Part shown: positions 10,728-18,779 of the stretch, piece by piece | Numbering within the stretch: position 1 is the stretch's first letter | Layout: every line of letters begins with the position of its first letter | Source of the DNA: JACCZX01 sp963791315 | GTDB lineage: Bacteria; Pseudomonadota; Gammaproteobacteria; Burkholderiales; Burkholderiaceae_F | DNA: 64,000 nucleotides | Direction of reading: 5' to 3' | NCBI GenBank assembly: GCA_963791315.1 | Contig: CAWBRQ010000001.1 | Coordinates: forward strand, 124,001-188,000 | Translations under genes and position numbers: made by a program | The notes under the pieces: model-generated | What the model was told of the DNA's origin: nothing | The model's database searches: none | Seen by the model: only the letters and a program-made list of their open reading frames with translations

Positions 10728-11045
10728 TTAGCCTCGCAACACAACCGCTTCGCCGCCCTGCGCTGAAATCAGCCGCGACAGCGCTGAGAACAGTTCGCTG
10801 CCGTCGCGGGTATCAAGCCATCGATCGCCGTTGCGAGCGTAGTGAAACGCACCGCTCTTGCCGGCGACCCATATCTGCTGCATCGGCGTCTGACTATTTA
10901 CGATCACTCTCGACGCGTCGCCGAGCTCGAGCGTCAACACGTTGCCCGCGCGCGATGCCTCGATGTCGATATCGGCGGCGTCGACGGCACGCTCGATCGC
11001 GGCGAGCGTTGTCTCGGCCAGCTCAAGGAATTCCGTTTCGCTCAT
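10728..11045 (-). CDS. cyaY: iron-sulfur cluster assembly regulator CyaY (frataxin)
   Basis: Bacterial frataxin that binds iron and modulates IscS-dependent cluster assembly. The protein is 105 aa, from MSETEFLELAE at 11045. The acidic first helix (AIERAVDAADIDIEASRAG), the beta-sheet segments VLTLELGDASRVIVNSQ and PMQQIWVAGKSGAFHY, and the C-terminal helix ELFSALSRLISAQ fit the family. An upstream extension of the frame to 11291 is not supported by homology. It is convergent with ponA and divergent from lptM. Confidence 0.93.
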   Translation of the reverse strand: MSETEFLELAETTLAAIERAVDAADIDIEASRAGNVLTLELGDASRVIVNSQTPMQQIWVAGKSGAFHYARNGDRWLDTRDGSELFSALSRLISAQGGEAVVLRG

Positions 11046-11060
11046 GTTAGATTGGTCACC

Positions 11061-11238
11061 ATGCGATTCGCCGCAACGATACTCGTCGCCGTCACGGCAT
11101 CTGTGCTCTCGGCATGCGGCCAGAAAGGCCCACTTACGCTGCCACCGCGCACCGCCTTCTGCGCAGCAATCGCCAGCGCCGGGGAAATCTGTCGACCGTC
11201 CCTTTCCAGACGTGCCAGCCACCTCCGAACAGAAATGA
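11061..11238 (+). CDS. lptM: small LPS-assembly lipoprotein LptM (YifL-like), frameshifted
   Basis: Starts MRFAATILVAVTASVLSACG, a lipoprotein signal with lipobox LSAC, followed by QKGPLTLPP, the hallmark QKGPLYLP-type motif of LptM/YifL, which assists LptD maturation. After LPP the frame changes (near 11143) and continues as a Pro/Ala/Ser-rich tail ending ...DVPATSEQK, whose TGA at 11236-11238 overlaps the lysA ATG. That overlap supports the corrected frame. Corrected length is about 58 aa. Its position before lysA matches many proteobacteria. Confidence 0.83.
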
Positions 11239-12510
11239 ACGCCGCGCTGGCCGACAGCGCGGCGTTCAGCTACCGCGAAAACCGCCTGCACTGCGAAGAC
11301 GCTGCGCTCGACATGCTGGCGGGGCGCTACGGCACGCCGCTGTACGTGTATTCACGCCACGCGATTGAACATGCCTACGGCGAGTACGACTCGGCACTGA
11401 GCGGTCGTAGCGCGCTGGTGTGCTACGCCGTCAAGGCCAACTCGAATCTGGCGGTGCTCGACGTCCTTGCGCGGCGCGGCGCCGGATTCGACATCGTCTC
11501 CGGTGGCGAACTCGCGCGCGTGCTGGCCGCTGGCGGCGATGCCAGCAAGATTGTTTTCTCGGGCGTCGGAAAGAGCGAAGCGGAGATCGAGGCCGCGTTA
11601 AACGCTGACGTCGCATGCTTCAACGTCGAGTCATCTGCCGAGCTTGACCGCATCGACGCCGCAGCTCGCCGTTTACAAAACCGCGCGCGTGTCGCCCTGC
11701 GCGTCAATCCCGACATCGACGCCAAGACGCACCCGCATATTTCAACCGGGCTCAAGAGCAATAAGTTTGGTGTTGCCTACGCGGACGCGCTTGCGCTCTG
11801 CCGCGTAGCGAGCACGAAGCCCGCGCTGGAGTTGGTGGGACTGGGCTGCCATATTGGCTCGCAAATCACCGAGATCGCGCCCTACATCGAGGCTGCCGAC
11901 CGCATCATCGATCTGGTCGACTCGCTAGAGCGCGAACGAATTGCTGTTCGGCATGTCGACCTGGGTGGTGGCTTGGGAATTCGCTATCAGAACGAGTCTC
12001 CGCCGCGGGCTTCTGACCTGATCGAAGCCTTGTTGTCGCGACTCGACGCGCGCGGTCATCGTCGACAAGAAGGTCATCTTCGAGCCGGGGCGCTCGATTG
12101 TCGGCAACGCGGGTGTCCTGCTCACCCGAGTCGAATATCTGAAACCGGGCGAGTCGAAAAATTTTGCGATCGTGGATGCAGCGATGAACGACCTGATCCG
12201 GCCCGCGATGTACGACGCGTGGATGAACGTGTTACCCGTTGTGCCTCGGAGCGGTGCCCCCGAGAAGTACGACATTGTCGGTCCGGTTTGCGAATCCGCG
12301 GACTGGCTCGCGCGCGATCGAGACCTCGCACTGCGCTCCGGGGATTTGCTCGCGATCGAAGGCGCTGGGGCCTATGCAATGGCGATGAGCTCCAACTACA
12401 ACAGCAGAGGACGCCCCGCCGAAGTGATGGTCGACGGCGCGCGATCGTACTGTGTGCGACAGCGCGAAACGGTCGAACAGTTGTTCGCCACAGAGTCGCG
12501 CTTACCTTGA
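11235..12510 (+). CDS. lysA: diaminopimelate decarboxylase (frameshifted)
   Basis: PLP enzyme that converts meso-diaminopimelate to L-lysine. The Schiff-base lysine is in CYAVKAN (about residue 67). Further motifs are HVDLGGGLGI, FEPGRSIVGNAG (PLP phosphate and substrate) and CESADWLA (cross-subunit catalytic Cys). One indel near 12050 moves the reading frame between SRLDAR and VIVDKKVIFEPGRS; the corrected protein is about 425 aa. Start ATG overlaps the lptM stop, so the two are probably co-transcribed. Confidence 0.95.
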
Positions 12511-12512
12511 CG

Positions 12513-13187
12513 CTACTTGCCAGCGTCCTTCAGTCGCAGACCCTGAACGAAATCCGCCACCGCGCGAATCTCGCTATCGGATAGCTTGGCGGCGATTTCC
12601 TGCATGGCAGCGTTGTTGCGACGCGTGCCCTGGCGAAAATCCTTCAACGTTGCTTCAACATACTCGGCGTGCTGCGCCGCCAGTCGCGGATACTGAGTCG
12701 GAATACCGAGTCCCGCTGGATTGTGACAACCCGAACACGCTGGCAGTGATTTTTCAGGCAATCCGGCGCGCCAGATTCGCTGACCAAGATCCAGACTCTG
12801 TTTGTTGCGCGCTGTACTCAACTGTGCCGTCTGGCCTGCAAACCACGCCGCGACGTTGCGCTTGTCGTCGTCGGACAGCTGCGAAGCAAAGCCATTCATG
12901 ATTGCGTTTTCACGCGCAGGCCGCTGCTGTCCCTGCCTGACCGTGTAATCGAGCAATTGTTTGTACAGATAATCGGGGTGCTGTTGCGCCAACCGCGGGT
13001 TCGCCGGTGCGGTCGAATTGCCGTCAGCTCCATGGCACGCGGCACATATCTGAGAGGCTATCTGTTGACCACGCGCAGGGTCGACCGTCGGTGCCGGCTT
13101 CATCTGAGCGTATCCGCCAAGCGGTGCACTCAACCCTCCTGCAACGGCCAAGCACATCACTAGACGCACACGGCAGACTAATTTCAT
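12513..13187 (-). CDS. diheme cytochrome c4-type protein
   Basis: Periplasmic electron carrier with two class I c-type heme domains: CAACH near residue 45 and CSGCH near 147, each with a downstream Met region. An N-terminal signal peptide (MKLVCRVRLVMCLAVAGGLSAPLGGYA) is cleaved near residue 27. The start is set at 13187 because it begins the signal peptide and has GGAGAG upstream; the frame extends nine codons further. At 224 aa it fits cytochrome c4, which usually feeds terminal oxidases. It is convergent with lysA, with stop codons 2 bases apart. Confidence 0.9.
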   Translation of the reverse strand: MKLVCRVRLVMCLAVAGGLSAPLGGYAQMKPAPTVDPARGQQIASQICAACHGADGNSTAPANPRLAQQHPDYLYKQLLDYTVRQGQQRPARENAIMNGFASQLSDDDKRNVAAWFAGQTAQLSTARNKQSLDLGQRIWRAGLPEKSLPACSGCHNPAGLGIPTQYPRLAAQHAEYVEATLKDFRQGTRRNNAAMQEIAAKLSDSEIRAVADFVQGLRLKDAGK

Positions 13188-13212
13188 CAAGGACTCTCTC
13201 CAGGGAAGCGAC

Positions 13213-13923
13213 ATGTGCTTCAGCCAACACGCTGTCTCGGCAAATCGCCGCGTATTCTACGCAACCCGATGCAGTGCTTTGCAGCCCCGGAGCGCCTGGC
13301 CAGTGCAGCTTTTTCGTTCCGCCCGGTTCGTGATGTCCGTAGCTGCGCTCGATGCTTTGCCGGCGCCGGCATTGCCCGAGGTCGCCTTTTCAGGCCGTTC
13401 GAACGCCGGCAAGTCCAGCGCGATCAACGTGCTCACGGGTCAGAAGAGATTGGCCTTCGCCAGCAAGACGCCAGGCCGCACGCAGCTGTTGAATTTCTTC
13501 GAGCTTTCAGAGCGCGATGAAGACAAACAAATCGTGCCGCGCGGAACATTGGTCGATCTGCCGGGATACGGATTCGCGCAGGCACCGCAGGCACAACGCA
13601 GTCAATGGGATGAACTGGTCGGCGGATACGTCGCTGTGCGTCAGACGTTGGTCGGTATCGTGATCGTGATGGATGCGCGCCGTCCGCTAATGCGTGGCGA
13701 CGAAGCATTGATCAGCTTCGTGGAGCCGCGCGAATTATCGTTGCACTTCTTGCTGACAAAGTCGGATCAGCTGAACAACGCAGAGAAGAAAGCGGCATTG
13801 GTCGCCGCTCAGCAGCGGGCTGCGCAAATCGGCGCGCGTGCGACAACCCAGTTGTTTTCGGCGCTCAAGCGGGAAGGGGTCGACGAACTGGCCTACATCC
13901 TTTCGGGGTGGCTACGCAGTTGA
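13213..13923 (+). CDS. engB: ribosome biogenesis GTPase EngB (YsxC/YihA)
   Basis: Small GTPase needed for 50S assembly. G1 is GRSNAGKSS, followed by KTPGRTQLLNFF (G2), DLPGYGFA (G3) and TKSD (G4). The family normally starts just before the ...QLFRSARFVMSVAALDALP segment, so the GTG at 13303 is a likely alternative to the ATG at 13213, which would add about 30 unconserved residues. It is divergent from the cytochrome c4 gene and upstream of hemB, as in Burkholderiales. Confidence 0.94.
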   Translation: MCFSQHAVSANRRVFYATRCSALQPRSAWPVQLFRSARFVMSVAALDALPAPALPEVAFSGRSNAGKSSAINVLTGQKRLAFASKTPGRTQLLNFFELSERDEDKQIVPRGTLVDLPGYGFAQAPQAQRSQWDELVGGYVAVRQTLVGIVIVMDARRPLMRGDEALISFVEPRELSLHFLLTKSDQLNNAEKKAALVAAQQRAAQIGARATTQLFSALKREGVDELAYILSGWLRS

Positions 13924-13969
13924 CGTTGCGGGACGCAACGGCTAATAAGACGGAATAACAGGAGATTGC

Positions 13970-14980
13970 ATGCAGATCCTAGGGGAGTATCCGTCGGTAC
14001 GAATGCGCCGCATGCGGCGCGACGATTTTTCGAGGCGGCTCATGCGGGAGCATCGGGTCACCACCGATGACTTGATCTATCCGGTGTTTGTTCTCGACGG
14101 TGAGAAGCGGGTCGAACCCGTGACGTCAATGCCCGGCGTTGAACGCGTATCGCTAGATCGTTTGTTGCCAATCGCGGAGGAGTGTGTGCGGCTGCAGATA
14201 CCGGTCATCGCGCTGTTTCCGGTGATCGAACAGTCGCTCAAGTCACCCGACGGCCATGAGGCGACGAATCCAGACGGCGTCGTGCCGCGTATCGCGCGGC
14301 AATTGAAGCAGCGGTTTCCCCAGCTCGGTGTTTTGACCGATGTCGCGCTCGATCCCTACACGACTCATGGGCAGGACGGTGTCATCGATGCTGCCGGCTA
14401 CGTGCTGAACGATGAAACGCTCGCGATTCTTACGCAGCAGGCGTTACTGCAAGCGGAAGCCGGCGTTGACATCGTGGCGCCGAGCGACATGATGGACGGA
14501 CGTATCGGCGCGATCCGTGCAGCACTCGAGCAAAACGGCGCGATACACACTCGCATCATGGCTTACTCGGCCAAGTATGCGAGTGCCTTTTTCGCTCCGT
14601 TTCGCGACGCGGTCGGATCGTCGTCAAACCTCGGCACGTCGAACAAAATGACGTATCAGATGGATCCCGCGAATACCGACGAAGCGCTATGGGAAGTAGG
14701 ACTCGACCTTGCCGAAGGCGCCGACATGGTGATGGTCAAGCCTGGAATGCCATACCTCGACATCGTCCGGCGCGTTAAGGACGCCTACAAGGCGCCGACG
14801 TTCGTTTATCAGGTGAGCGGTGAATATTCGATGCTGAAGGCCGCAGCCGCCAACGGCTGGCTTGACGAGAAAAAGGCCGTGCTCGAATCGATGCTTGCCT
14901 TCAAGCGAGCCGGAGCCGACGGAATCCTGACCTACTTCGGACTACAAGTCGCGCGTTGGCTGCGCGAAGAAAGTCGCTAA
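13970..14980 (+). CDS. hemB: delta-aminolevulinic acid dehydratase (porphobilinogen synthase)
   Basis: Condenses two 5-aminolevulinates to porphobilinogen in heme synthesis. The protein is 336 aa with an intact frame. The two active-site lysines are in MAYSAKYAS (about residue 202) and MVMVKPGMPY (about residue 256). The metal segment reads DVALDPYTTHGQDG, where the three zinc-binding cysteines of the animal and E. coli type are replaced by Ala/Asp/Asp, the pattern of magnesium-dependent enzymes. Good ribosome site AGGAG about 8 bases before ATG. Confidence 0.97.
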   Translation: MQILGEYPSVRMRRMRRDDFSRRLMREHRVTTDDLIYPVFVLDGEKRVEPVTSMPGVERVSLDRLLPIAEECVRLQIPVIALFPVIEQSLKSPDGHEATNPDGVVPRIARQLKQRFPQLGVLTDVALDPYTTHGQDGVIDAAGYVLNDETLAILTQQALLQAEAGVDIVAPSDMMDGRIGAIRAALEQNGAIHTRIMAYSAKYASAFFAPFRDAVGSSSNLGTSNKMTYQMDPANTDEALWEVGLDLAEGADMVMVKPGMPYLDIVRRVKDAYKAPTFVYQVSGEYSMLKAAAANGWLDEKKAVLESMLAFKRAGADGILTYFGLQVARWLREESR

Positions 14981-14984
14981 GCTG

Positions 14985-15317
14985 CTAGGCGACGATCGAA
15001 CGAGCCGTTTCGGATTCAATCCAGCGCAAGTAGGCAGCGTGGCCGGCCGCAATCGGCAACGCGATGATTTCCGGAACCTCGTATGGATGCAGATGCCGGA
15101 TCGCCTGCTCCACGTCGCTGTAGCGCTCGCGCGTCGTCTTGATCAATAGCGGCACTTCAGTCGCACGTTCGACGTTGCCTTGCCAGCGATAGATCGACTG
15201 CACAGGCGCCAATCGATTGACGCACGCGGCAAGTGATTGCTCCACGAGCGCCAATGCGATGCGATCTGCCACCGCTTCGTCCGGACAGTTCGTCAGCACG
15301 AGCAGCGCCTCCGTCAT
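14985..15317 (-). CDS. cutA: divalent cation tolerance protein CutA
   Basis: Small trimeric ferredoxin-like protein linked to copper tolerance; its exact role is unsettled. The 110-aa protein has ALVEQSLAACVNRL near residue 25, IYRWQGNVERATEVPLLIKT near 43-62 and HPYEVPEIIALPI near 78, all family signatures. It ends 4 bases from the convergent hemB stop and follows rplQ by 5 bases on the same strand, so it may be read from the ribosomal operon. Confidence 0.93.
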   Translation of the reverse strand: MTEALLVLTNCPDEAVADRIALALVEQSLAACVNRLAPVQSIYRWQGNVERATEVPLLIKTTRERYSDVEQAIRHLHPYEVPEIIALPIAAGHAAYLRWIESETARSIVA

Positions 15318-15322
15318 CGGCT

Positions 15323-15718
15323 CTACGTCGCTGAGTCTTCGGCCTCGGCAGCGGCGGGTAGCGGACGATCGACCAACTCCATGAACGCCATCGGTGCGTT
15401 GTCGCCGACCCTGAACCCCATCTTCAAAATGCGCGTGTAGCCGCCGTTACGCGCGGCATAGCGCGGGCCGATCTCACTGAACAGCTTGACGACAACCTCG
15501 CGGTCGCGCAGCCGGTTGAAGGCCAAACGCTTGTTGGCGACCGTCGGCTCGCGACCGAGCGTGATCAGCGGCTCGACTACGCGCCGCAGCTCCTTGGCCT
15601 TTGGCAGGGTCGTCTTGATCGCTTCGTGCCGCAGCAACGAGTTAGTCATATTGCGCAACATCGCGAGCCGGTGTGAGCTCGTGCGGTTGAGTTTGCGCAG
15701 TCCGTGTCCGTGACGCAT
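15323..15718 (-). CDS. rplQ: 50S ribosomal protein L17
   Basis: Last gene of the alpha operon, 131 aa, frame intact. Starts MRHGHGLRKLNRTSSHR, the conserved L17 N-terminus that lies near the exit tunnel, and has LRRVVEPLITLGR and GGYTRILKMGFRVGDNAPMA. The C-terminal tail is acidic (AAAEAEDSAT). It follows rpoA by 85 bases. Confidence 0.97.
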   Translation of the reverse strand: MRHGHGLRKLNRTSSHRLAMLRNMTNSLLRHEAIKTTLPKAKELRRVVEPLITLGREPTVANKRLAFNRLRDREVVVKLFSEIGPRYAARNGGYTRILKMGFRVGDNAPMAFMELVDRPLPAAAEAEDSAT

Positions 15719-15803
15719 GTGTCGCTCCGATTCAATGTCTTAAAAGTTGCGAATCTTCGATCCCGACTCGACTGAGCGGGCGGCTCGCTTGATTATCTAA
15801 AAC

Positions 15804-16790
15804 CTACTGCCGCTCCATCCCTGCTGGCGGCCAATTTTCTAATTTCATGCCGAGCGTGAGTCCGCGCGCAGCCAGGACTTCCTTGATCTCGTTCAGCGAC
15901 TTGCGCCCGAGATTGGGCGTCTTCAACAGTTCATTCTCAGTCCGTTGAATCAGATCGCCGATGTAATAGATGTTCTCCGCCTTCAGGCAGTTGGCGGAGC
16001 GCACGGTGAGCTCCAGGTCATCGACCGGCCGCAATAGGATCGGGTCGACCTGTGGTGCGCGCGATGATTGCGCCAGAGCCGACTCGGCCATCCCTTCCAG
16101 CGCGCCAAAGACCTGCAGCTGGTCCATCAGGATGCGTGCCGATTGCCGCACGGCTTCCTCCGGCGTAATCGCACCGTTGGTTTCAATCGTCATAACCAAC
16201 TTGTCCAGATCGGTGCGCTGTTCGACGCGCGCCGCTTCGACCGCGTACGAAACACGTTTGACCGGTGAGAACGACGCGTCCATCACGATGCGGCCAATCG
16301 TTTTCGAATGGTCATCACGAAACGCGCGCACGTTGCCGGGTACGTAGCCGCGACCTTTTTCGATCTTGATCTGCAGCTCCAAACGACCGCCGCCCGATAA
16401 ATGTGCGATTACATGGTCGGGATTGACGACTTCGACATCGTGCGGCAGCTCGATATCGCCCGCCGTGACGACGCCTTCGCCGTCCTTTTTCAAGGTCAGC
16501 GTGACTTCGTCGCGGTTGTGCAGCTTGAAGACGACGCCCTTTAGGTTCAGCAGGATGTCGACGACGTCTTCACGCACGCCGTCCAACGTCGAATATTCGT
16601 GCACGACGCCGGTGATCTGCGCTTCCGTCGGCGCGTAGCCCACCATTGACGACAACAGGATGCGACGCAGCGCGTTTCCGAGCGTGTGGCCGTAGCCACG
16701 CTCGAACGGCTCCATCGTGACGACAGCGGAGTTATGCCCGATCGCTTCAACTTCGATCGCGCGCGGTTTCAAAAGTGCAACGTTTGCCAT
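15804..16790 (-). CDS. rpoA: DNA-directed RNA polymerase alpha subunit
   Basis: Scaffold for core polymerase assembly and target of UP elements and activators. The N-terminal dimer domain includes ERGYGHTLGNALRRILLSSM near residue 30. A linker follows, then the helix-hairpin-helix C-terminal domain (VDDLELTVRSANCLKAENI, TPNLGRKSLNEIKEVL) near residues 245-310. The 328-aa frame is intact. A 129-base spacer with two hairpins precedes it. Confidence 0.98.
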   Translation of the reverse strand: MANVALLKPRAIEVEAIGHNSAVVTMEPFERGYGHTLGNALRRILLSSMVGYAPTEAQITGVVHEYSTLDGVREDVVDILLNLKGVVFKLHNRDEVTLTLKKDGEGVVTAGDIELPHDVEVVNPDHVIAHLSGGGRLELQIKIEKGRGYVPGNVRAFRDDHSKTIGRIVMDASFSPVKRVSYAVEAARVEQRTDLDKLVMTIETNGAITPEEAVRQSARILMDQLQVFGALEGMAESALAQSSRAPQVDPILLRPVDDLELTVRSANCLKAENIYYIGDLIQRTENELLKTPNLGRKSLNEIKEVLAARGLTLGMKLENWPPAGMERQ

Positions 16791-16850
16791 GATGCTCCTC
16801 TCAATGCCCTCAGCTCGTTACGCCGATAAGGCTGATGGGGCTGTAATGCC

Positions 16851-16910
16851 GGATCAGTGCGCCCAAAACTGATCCCAGAATGTCAGACCGCCGGTGTCTG
16901 TGACACCGGC
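16851..16910 (-). other. two tandem hairpins in the rpsD-rpoA spacer
   Basis: One perfect 9-bp stem (GCCGGTGTC / GACACCGGC, loop of 3) at 16890-16910 and one perfect 8-bp stem (GGATCAGT / ACTGATCC, loop of 9) at 16851-16875. Neither is followed by a U-run on the minus strand, so they are more likely mRNA processing or stability elements than terminators. Confidence 0.6.
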
Positions 16911-16919
16911 AACGAATGC

Positions 16920-17543
16920 TTACCTCGAATAAAGCTCAACCACTAACGATTCGTTGACATCCTTCGCGACATCACTGCGGTCAGGCGCCGACTTAAATTT
17001 GCCTTCTAACTTGGTCGTGTCCACATCGACCCACGACGGAAAGCCGGTCTGGCCAGCCAACGTCAGCGCTTCAGCAATACGTCCCTGCTTGCGCGCCTTT
17101 TCCCGCACGCCGATTAGATCGCCCGGGCGCACACGCATCGACGCAATTCCCGCGGTGTCCCCATTGATCGTGATCGCGCGATGCGACACCAATTGCCGCG
17201 CTTCGGCGCGCGTCGCACCGAAGCCCATCCGGTAGACGACGTTATCGAGGCGCGATTCAAGCAGCATGATCAATTGTTCGCCGGTGTTTCCCTTGCGGCT
17301 CGACGCCTCCTGGTAGTAGCGCCGGAACTGCCGCTCGAGCACGCCATACATGCGCTTCAACTTCTGCTTCTCGCGCAACTGCGTGCCGTAGTCCGACTGG
17401 CGCGCACCCGAGATGCGTCCATGCTGGCCTGGCTTGCTATCGGCCTTCGCCTTCGAATCGAAAGCGCGGCGCGAGCTCTTCAAAAACAGATCGGTGCCTT
17501 CGCGACGCGAAAGCTTTAACTTGGGTCCTGTGTAACGAGCCAC
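16920..17543 (-). CDS. rpsD: 30S ribosomal protein S4
   Basis: Primary 16S rRNA binder, 207 aa, frame intact. MARYTGPKLKLSRREGTDL is the non-zinc S4 N-terminus; the S4 RNA-binding domain spans about residues 97-160 (LESRLDNVVYRMGFGATRAEARQLVSHRAI). S4 is the usual autoregulator of the alpha operon. It sits in the order rpsM-rpsK-rpsD-rpoA-rplQ. Confidence 0.98.
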   Translation of the reverse strand: MARYTGPKLKLSRREGTDLFLKSSRRAFDSKAKADSKPGQHGRISGARQSDYGTQLREKQKLKRMYGVLERQFRRYYQEASSRKGNTGEQLIMLLESRLDNVVYRMGFGATRAEARQLVSHRAITINGDTAGIASMRVRPGDLIGVREKARKQGRIAEALTLAGQTGFPSWVDVDTTKLEGKFKSAPDRSDVAKDVNESLVVELYSR

Positions 17544-17562
17544 TATCTTTCCTCAATGATCC

Positions 17563-17602
17563 TGCGGCTTCGCCGCATTAAGTCTGCACCGGTCGTGCAG
17601 AC
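17563..17602 (-). other. two tandem hairpins in the rpsK-rpsD spacer
   Basis: Perfect short stems TGCGGC/GCCGCA (17563-17577, 3-base loop) and GTCTGCA/TGCAGAC (17582-17602, 7-base loop) fill most of the 78-base spacer. There is no U-run. They may slow RNA decay or form part of an S4 regulatory site. Confidence 0.55.
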
Positions 17603-17621
17603 AGTGGTTATCGCAGCAGAG

Positions 17622-18035
17622 CTATACCCTGCGGCGCTTCGGAGGACGCACGCCGTTGTGCGGAACCGGCGTGATGTCCTGAATCGATGAAACACGAATA
17701 CCAATCGCATTCAACGCACGCACTGACGACTCACGGCCCGGGCCGGGTCCGGTAATGCGCACATCTAGATTCTTGATGCCGTGCTCTTGAGCGGCGCGTC
17801 CCGCCGTTTCGGCTGCCACCTGCGCGGCAAACGGCGTCGACTTGCGAGAGCCCTTGAAGCCGGCTCCGCCCGACGTCGCCCACGACAGCGTGTTGCCCTG
17901 CCGATCGGTGATCGTGATGATCGTGTTGTTGAACGACGCGTGCACGTGCGCGATGCCGTCCGACACGACCTTCTTGATCTTCTTCCGTGCACGCTGCTGA
18001 GCAGCGACTTGTTGTGGGGATGGAGCTTTCGCCAT
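17622..18035 (-). CDS. rpsK: 30S ribosomal protein S11
   Basis: Platform protein of the 30S subunit, 137 aa, frame intact. Diagnostic segments are HASFNNTIITITDRQGN, WATSGGAGFKGSRKSTP and DVRITGPGPGRESSVRALN, ending in GVRPPKRRRV. It lies 9 bases after rpsM. Confidence 0.98.
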   Translation of the reverse strand: MAKAPSPQQVAAQQRARKKIKKVVSDGIAHVHASFNNTIITITDRQGNTLSWATSGGAGFKGSRKSTPFAAQVAAETAGRAAQEHGIKNLDVRITGPGPGRESSVRALNAIGIRVSSIQDITPVPHNGVRPPKRRRV

Positions 18036-18044
18036 TTAGTTTTC

Positions 18045-18419
18045 CTAGACTGCCGCTTTCTTCAGTGATACGCCGGCCTTGCGCGGACCCTTGCGTGTAC
18101 GTGCGTTGGTACGTGTGCGCTGACCCCGAACCGGCAATCCGCGCCGATGCCGAACGCCGCGATAGGTGCCGAGATCGATCAGACGCTTGATCGAAAGCTG
18201 AACTTCACGCCGCAGGTCGCCCTCAACCATCGCGCGTGCCATCGACTCGCGAATGCGCTCTACCTCCGCGTCGTTGAGCTCCTTGACCTTCTTGTCGTAC
18301 GGAACTCCGGCAGCGTCGAGAATCGCGCGCGCGCGCGCGCGGCCGATGCCGTAAATCGACGTCAAGCCGATGTCGGCATGCTGATGCGGCGGAATGTTGA
18401 TGCCGGCAATACGAGCCAT
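18045..18419 (-). CDS. rpsM: 30S ribosomal protein S13
   Basis: Head protein that contacts the P-site tRNA through its basic tail. The 124-aa frame is intact: MARIAGINIPPHQH, LTSIYGIGRARARAILDAAG (helix-two-turn-helix) and the tail RGLPVRGQRTRTNARTRKG. It follows rpmJ, as is usual. Confidence 0.98.
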   Translation of the reverse strand: MARIAGINIPPHQHADIGLTSIYGIGRARARAILDAAGVPYDKKVKELNDAEVERIRESMARAMVEGDLRREVQLSIKRLIDLGTYRGVRHRRGLPVRGQRTRTNARTRKGPRKAGVSLKKAAV

Positions 18420-18429
18420 CGTCCTTCTC

Positions 18430-18543
18430 CTATCCTTGCCGCTGTTTATGGCGTGGATCGGTGCAGATCACCCGCACCACGCGTTTGCGCTTGATGACCT
18501 TGCACTTGCGGCACATCTTTTTTACGGAAGCCATCACTTTCAT
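18430..18543 (-). CDS. rpmJ: 50S ribosomal protein L36
   Basis: A 37-codon gene. It begins MKVMASVKKMCRKCKVIKR and ends RVICTDPRHKQRQG. The Cys-x2-Cys plus a downstream Cys and His make the zinc-ribbon (C+) form of L36. ATG at 18543, TAG at 18430; it sits between infA and rpsM in the standard order. Confidence 0.96.
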   Translation of the reverse strand: MKVMASVKKMCRKCKVIKRKRVVRVICTDPRHKQRQG

Positions 18544-18560
18544 TTAAATCTCCACGTACC

Positions 18561-18779
18561 TTATTTGGCACGAAACACTATGCGCGCTCGCGACAGGTCA
18601 TACGGCGTGAGCTCCACCGTGACCTTGTCGCCCGGCAGGATGCGGATGTAGTGCATTCGCATCTTTCCGGAAATATGTCCCAACACTACGTGCCCGTTTT
18701 CCAGCTTTACTCGAAACGTCGCGTTTGGAAGATTCTCCAGAATCTCCCCCTGCATCTGAATCGCGTCGTCCTTCGACAT
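18561..18779 (-). CDS. infA: translation initiation factor IF-1
   Basis: OB-fold factor that blocks the A site during initiation. The 72-aa frame is intact: MSKDDAIQMQGEILENLPN, FRVKLENGHVVLGHISGKMR and ILPGDKVTVELTPYDL. Its ATG overlaps the secY stop (TGATG), so it is translationally coupled to secY. Confidence 0.97.
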   Translation of the reverse strand: MSKDDAIQMQGEILENLPNATFRVKLENGHVVLGHISGKMRMHYIRILPGDKVTVELTPYDLSRARIVFRAK

